Shown: positions 59,967 to 64,000 of the stretch, piece by piece
Numbering within the stretch: the stretch's first letter is position 1
Layout: each line of letters opens with the position of its first letter
Assembly (NCBI GenBank): GCA_963971305.1
Contig: OZ020303.1
Span: forward strand, 45,372,106 to 45,436,105
Reading direction: 5' to 3'
DNA from: Arcuatula senhousia
Taxonomy: Eukaryota > Mollusca > Bivalvia > Mytilida > Mytilidae
Length of the DNA: 64,000 nucleotides
Made by a program: the position numbers and the translations under genes
The notes under the pieces: model-generated
Seen by the model: the letters and a program-made list of their open reading frames with translations, nothing else
Database searches by the model: none
What the model was told of the DNA's origin: nothing

Positions 59967-62570
59967 AGAACAATTTTTCTTGTATTTACTTAAGGAAAAA
60001 AGAAGTCTTTGAAGAAAAATACAGTTGAAGCAATTTGATCAATATGCATGCTGTCCTTTTAGAAATAAGAATGCATCTTTTCTCATTGAGTTTGACAATG
60101 ACACAATGCATCTCTACTAATGATGCCATTAATTCCTTATATTCCTTAGTTACAAACAGAAAAAAAATGTTTTCTACAGCTGTAGCAAGACATGACTTCC
60201 ACAGACAAGTAAACATTAAAGGTGAAGGTAAGTTTAGATCATTGTCCTGATATGACCTCCATATTACCTTGATTGAAGTCTGGGTTTGTAATCCTTTTTT
60301 GCCTTGAACATCTATTTATTCAAGACTTGAATAGTAGTTTTGGATATTTGTTTATTGTGGCCTTTTTGCACTCTTTAGATTAACTGGTAATCGGCAAATT
60401 ATTATGCCAATGCTCATATAGCCTTATGTGATATCCCAAGCATTGGCTTTGGCCTCAGTGACAAAAGTCCACATCCACTTACAGACTAAATGGTTTAAAA
60501 TTGATTCCCACTAACAGACAAGTGGCCACATCAACCATATTGGTATAATAAGTGCATTGTATGATGCTTAGTACTAAGTATGATTCAGGTGATGGCTGTA
60601 ACCTTCATTGGTGGCTTCTCACTATGACTAACATACAAGGTTCAGGTTTTTCCTGCTTCCCACAATATTGCTTAATGAGTAGAGCTTTGTAATTGATCAA
60701 TTACCTGTTTTCTGACTGAACTTCTCAAGGCCAAGTAAAATTATCATTAATGAACTTTTTCATTAAATTCTTTATTATTTTTGCAAGCTGTTTCTTGAAC
60801 TGATTTTCCTCTAAAAGAAATAAAGATTAATGCATTAACACTCTCTTGATGAAGAATGATTAATGAGAAGAGGATAAGATGTACATTTTTGTACAAGGCC
60901 ATAATATATTTATAGTAAATTTAGTGATAAATTATATTCTAAAATTGAAGATCAGTACTAGGATTCTGTCTTATTGGTTATATTTTTAATGCACTTTACT
61001 AAATCAGACATGTTAACTCTCTTGTTTTCACTGGGAGACTCCGGGTTTTAAGACTCTATCTCCCGCCTCCCAATTTATGCCTAAAATCTCCCGGTTACAG
61101 ATTTACTATTTATAAAAAAAATGTCTAGAAAAAGAAAAGTCACGAAAATCGTCATTTTGATTTTCCTTGGGCAGTGTTACAAAGATCAAGTGCAATTAAT
61201 TACTTGTTGATTAGGTGATTCCACCTGTCACCCAAGATAATTAACTACATTTGTAAGTCATATCAAGCTTTCAGTGTAAATTGTCAAATTAACAAGGTAT
61301 AACCCCTAATAAGACACTTTAGACATCGATCTCGGCAGCATGCCAACATGACAGGTAATTCTATGAAGTTGAGTTATGTCCCTTTAAAAAAACAAAAATT
61401 CTTGAAAATCGAAAAATATTTTAGTTTTTTTATTTTTTATTATGCAAAAAAATATATATCATTTAGATTAATGGAATATTTCGAAACATTTTAACATTTA
61501 AAATATTATTTTTGTATTTTTATTTTATTAAATTCACCTTAGTTATCCAGAATATTATATTTTCACAAAACTGTTAATTTTGTGAATTATTTCTAAAAAG
61601 TAAGTATTAAAGTATTGATCTACTGATCATAAGACTCTCATAACAGCAATAATGGCTTATGCTTAAAAAATCCTGACATTAATTTAAATTTGCAATCATT
61701 TTGCAGTTATACATAATACTCTGGTATGTCGATAAAAATGTTGTCTGAAAAGTTGAAAATCTCCCCGAGAAGGCCTTCTGAAAAGTGAACATGTCTGTTT
61801 AATAAACTTTAATTTCCTCTTATCCATGATTGTACGATTTCATGATGTGAAATCAATTACATCATTTTTATATCCAGACAATTTATTAATTTTTGAGCAT
61901 ATTTGTCTTTGATAAATAATTGATTCAAAGTTGCTTCCCTTTCAGTTTTTAATTGTTTAATGGGTTAATATTGATATGCTTTTATAAACCAATTATTTGA
62001 TTAGATTTGCTGTCTTAACAAAATAATTTTTGGAATAAGGCTTGGAGATGCAGGAGCACATTAGTTCTGACTTTGTGTGCCTTAACAAATTTGTTTATTA
62101 ATGTCCCTTAACCCCTTATTAAAACAAGTTCTTGGGAAAAATCTATGGGAATGATCTAATCTGTTACCCATTTATGCATCTTAAATGTTTCTTGACTCTC
62201 TTTGACAATTCTCCACAGGCTCTTAGTTAATATCTTCAGAAAACAAACTGTTAGAATTGCCAATTAAACTTTCACCCATGATCAAGGGACCTATAACACA
62301 TTTATTATGAGTTGCCCTCATCCTTGATGGGCCTGTCCTCCCTAAATTTAAGGTTTTAATAGTCAATGTTTATCCCACTGAGAGTGTTCAAATTAGAAAG
62401 TGTTGTTATTAGAAGATAAAATTTGCAATTGCTTAAGAGTGTTAATGAATCATTTCTTTTTTTTAATGCCATAATGTTACAATGTTTTTGACTGGTGTCC
62501 ATCCTTTTGTTGTACATCAAAGAATTTCTTTTTTCTGAAACCACACATTTGATGGGTTTGTGGTTCTGTT
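59967..62570. other. AT-rich stretch with one exon-like piece
   Basis: Apart from the possible exon at 60180-60227, nothing is recognisable. Frames at 59986-60216 (minus) and 60035-60250 (plus) overlap antiparallel. Confidence 0.35.
60180..60227 (+). other. Possible 48-nt internal exon, product unknown
   Basis: It is bounded by a good acceptor (TGTTTTCTACAG) and a consensus donor (GAAG|GTAAGT). The length is a multiple of three, and one frame is open and reads VARHDFHRQVNIKGE. The surrounding frame extends upstream without a stop to 60035, so the acceptor is not needed to explain it. No family is recognised. It could be a microexon of a gene spanning the window or chance. Confidence 0.2.
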
Positions 62571-62957
62571 GTCCCTGCCGCAACGCGACGGAGGGACATA
62601 GTAATGGTCTTCCTCCGTCCGTTCGTCCCTCACACTTTTGTAAGTGCAACTCCTTTGAGAACGCTCAACGGATTTTGATGAAATTTTGTAGGATTGTTTG
62701 CCATGATCTGTAGTTGATCATATCGCCAGCTATTTTGATTTGACAATTTTTCTAGGAGTTATGGGACTTTATTGACTTTGTTCATTTTAGGTAATAGGAA
62801 CACTCTGTGAACTCAGATTTTGATGAAATTTTGTAGGATTGTTTGTCATGATATGTAAGTAATCATATTGCAAAGGCATTTAAATTTTTTGAATTAAGTT
62901 GATTTTCAACTCTAATGGGGCGGTGGGGGACATTGGCTACGTGTAGCAATCTTGTTA
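62571..62957 (+). mobile_element. Short hairpin-ended element ending CTTGTTA
   Basis: The left hairpin at 62571-62597 is GTCCCTGCCG/CGGAGGGAC, followed by CGTCCGTTCGTCCC. The right end is GGGGCGGTGGGGGACAT, hairpin GCTAC/GTAGC (62936-62947), then AATCTTGTTA. The phrase TTTTGATGAAATTTTGTAGGATTGTTTG occurs twice inside (about 62672 and 62818), so it retains two tandem units of about 146 bp. It is non-coding. I recognise the GTCCCT...GACGGAGGGACATAG start from bivalve repeats. Confidence 0.65.
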
Positions 62958-64000
62958 GACAAACTGTTTGTCCCATGATAAGTCCTCTTTAGGGTGCTGG
63001 GGCACTTTAACTTTAATATGCATAAAAACTCAAGACATCTTATTGTTTTATGTTTTACCAAGTCAGAAGTACAATGTAAGACACAACTTCTTGAAATATT
63101 CATTTTTTCCACATAAAAGACAGTTTCACATCAATTCTAAAATTGTTTAAGAACAAAAGAGCATTAACATTCTTTATTCAGCTATATTTAGGCTTTAATT
63201 GCTGTATGTATGTTCCATTAATTTTGTAAGAAAAAATACATAATTAATATTTAAAGAGAAACTAGACATTTTTTGGCAGAATTGGCCCATGGGTGAGAGG
63301 CAAACAAGTAAAAGAACTTCTTTACAGTTTTCCGCCACTTTTTCAGTAAAAAATTATATCCATAAATTGGTCCAAATCGTCATATCAAATTCTTGTACAT
63401 TTAAGTCATAAGGTGTCAATGATTTTACTTTATAACCTAAGATTCCATGTAAACCTGACAAAGTCCTTAGGTATACTGTCCTAATAAACTAGCACTCACC
63501 AGAGTTAGATGATATTCACTGTGCCCATAGGCAACTCTTGTGTAATCGAAAGACGTCAACTAAAGACCATGGTATAAACCACAAATATCTGTTTATGCTA
63601 ATAATTATGCGGATGTTTGTCATTTTGATGCATAGAAATATAAACGATAATAATATGTCATTTTTTAACAGATTTATATTTTATTTAAGGTTCTTTTAGA
63701 CTTGGGTTAGACTTTGGTATATAAGTACAAGATGTGGTCAGTTTTCTTAACCAGCATTTTTTCCTATTACCTGCAGGTTAAGGTATTTGGGTATGGTGTC
63801 TGTGTTTGTATGTTTTTGTTCAATAAGATAACATGTTTTTGAGGTTGAGAATATCTGTGCTTGTTCATCTATTCATTGGTCTTAAAACTGATGTAAAACA
63901 TTTTAAAGGAGAATAGTTTTATGTGATAATGGATTTTCATACCTAATAGATTGTATTTAATCAGTACATGTATTGGTATTTCTGTCCTTAAAAAAAAGTG
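62958..64000. other. AT-rich end of window, no supported gene
   Basis: On the minus strand a consensus donor (CTG|GTGAGT, around 63492-63500) follows a short open frame from about 63560. This is isolated and is not called as an exon. Confidence 0.35.

Noticed and set aside
62356..62713. Antiparallel frames of 97 and 72 codons
   Set aside because: They run through the start of the hairpin-ended element at 62571 and cover one another on opposite strands.

Overview
The window is non-bacterial, AT-rich, repeat-dense DNA with no complete protein-coding gene that I can support. It looks like bivalve mollusc nuclear DNA, plausibly a mussel (Mytilus) or a relative. The reasons are dispersed elements beginning AGCTCACCTGGACCGAAGG and ending in a hairpin plus CTTGTTT, a TACATGTA-rich background, a TA-flanked MITE beginning CTGTGGATTCATTTATTTT, and GTC-rich minisatellite starts. 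I recognise all of these from bivalve genomes. The organism call is inference. Open frames are short, and several of the longest begin with GTG rather than ATG. One 100-base N gap (10042-10141) marks a scaffold join.

Layout. Positions 137-2719 hold a hairpin-ended, Helentron-like non-autonomous element with a 155-bp internal tandem array, interrupted by a second hairpin-ended element (1329-2270). Positions 2771-6384 hold a 3.6-kb element with diverged inverted arms, carrying a 188-bp dispersed repeat whose second copy is at 44680-44868. Positions 6804-8340 hold a second AGCTCACC element, with three internal repeats of about 490 bp. Positions 10300-10860 and 11108-11315 are inverted-repeat MITE-like elements.

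The centre of the window (12618-35194) is a 22.6-kb array of two modules. B is 853 bp and occurs 18 times. A has a 447-bp core and occurs 16 times. A behaves as a mobile element: it has imperfect 17-bp terminal inverted repeats, and inside the array each copy sits between direct TATA repeats. Three B-B junctions (17834, 21295, 28668) show a single TATA and no A, so they are matching empty sites. The array starts and ends with A, and at both outer edges the flanking tetranucleotide is TGTA instead of TATA. A simple explanation is that a circular (A-B)n satellite recombined into a pre-existing solo A at a TGTA site, or that the whole A-bounded block moved as a composite element.

Positions 35200-64000 are intergenic or intronic sequence with scattered small repeats. 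They include a perfect 44-bp inverted repeat at 48303-48489, a foldback element at 37731-37866, a diverged 147-bp repeat family in opposite orientations near 42.2 and 51.1 kb, and two more hairpin-ended elements (59570-59966 and 62571-62957). A few weak exon-like pieces with good splice signals occur near 55.6-56.1 kb and 60.2 kb, without a recognisable product.
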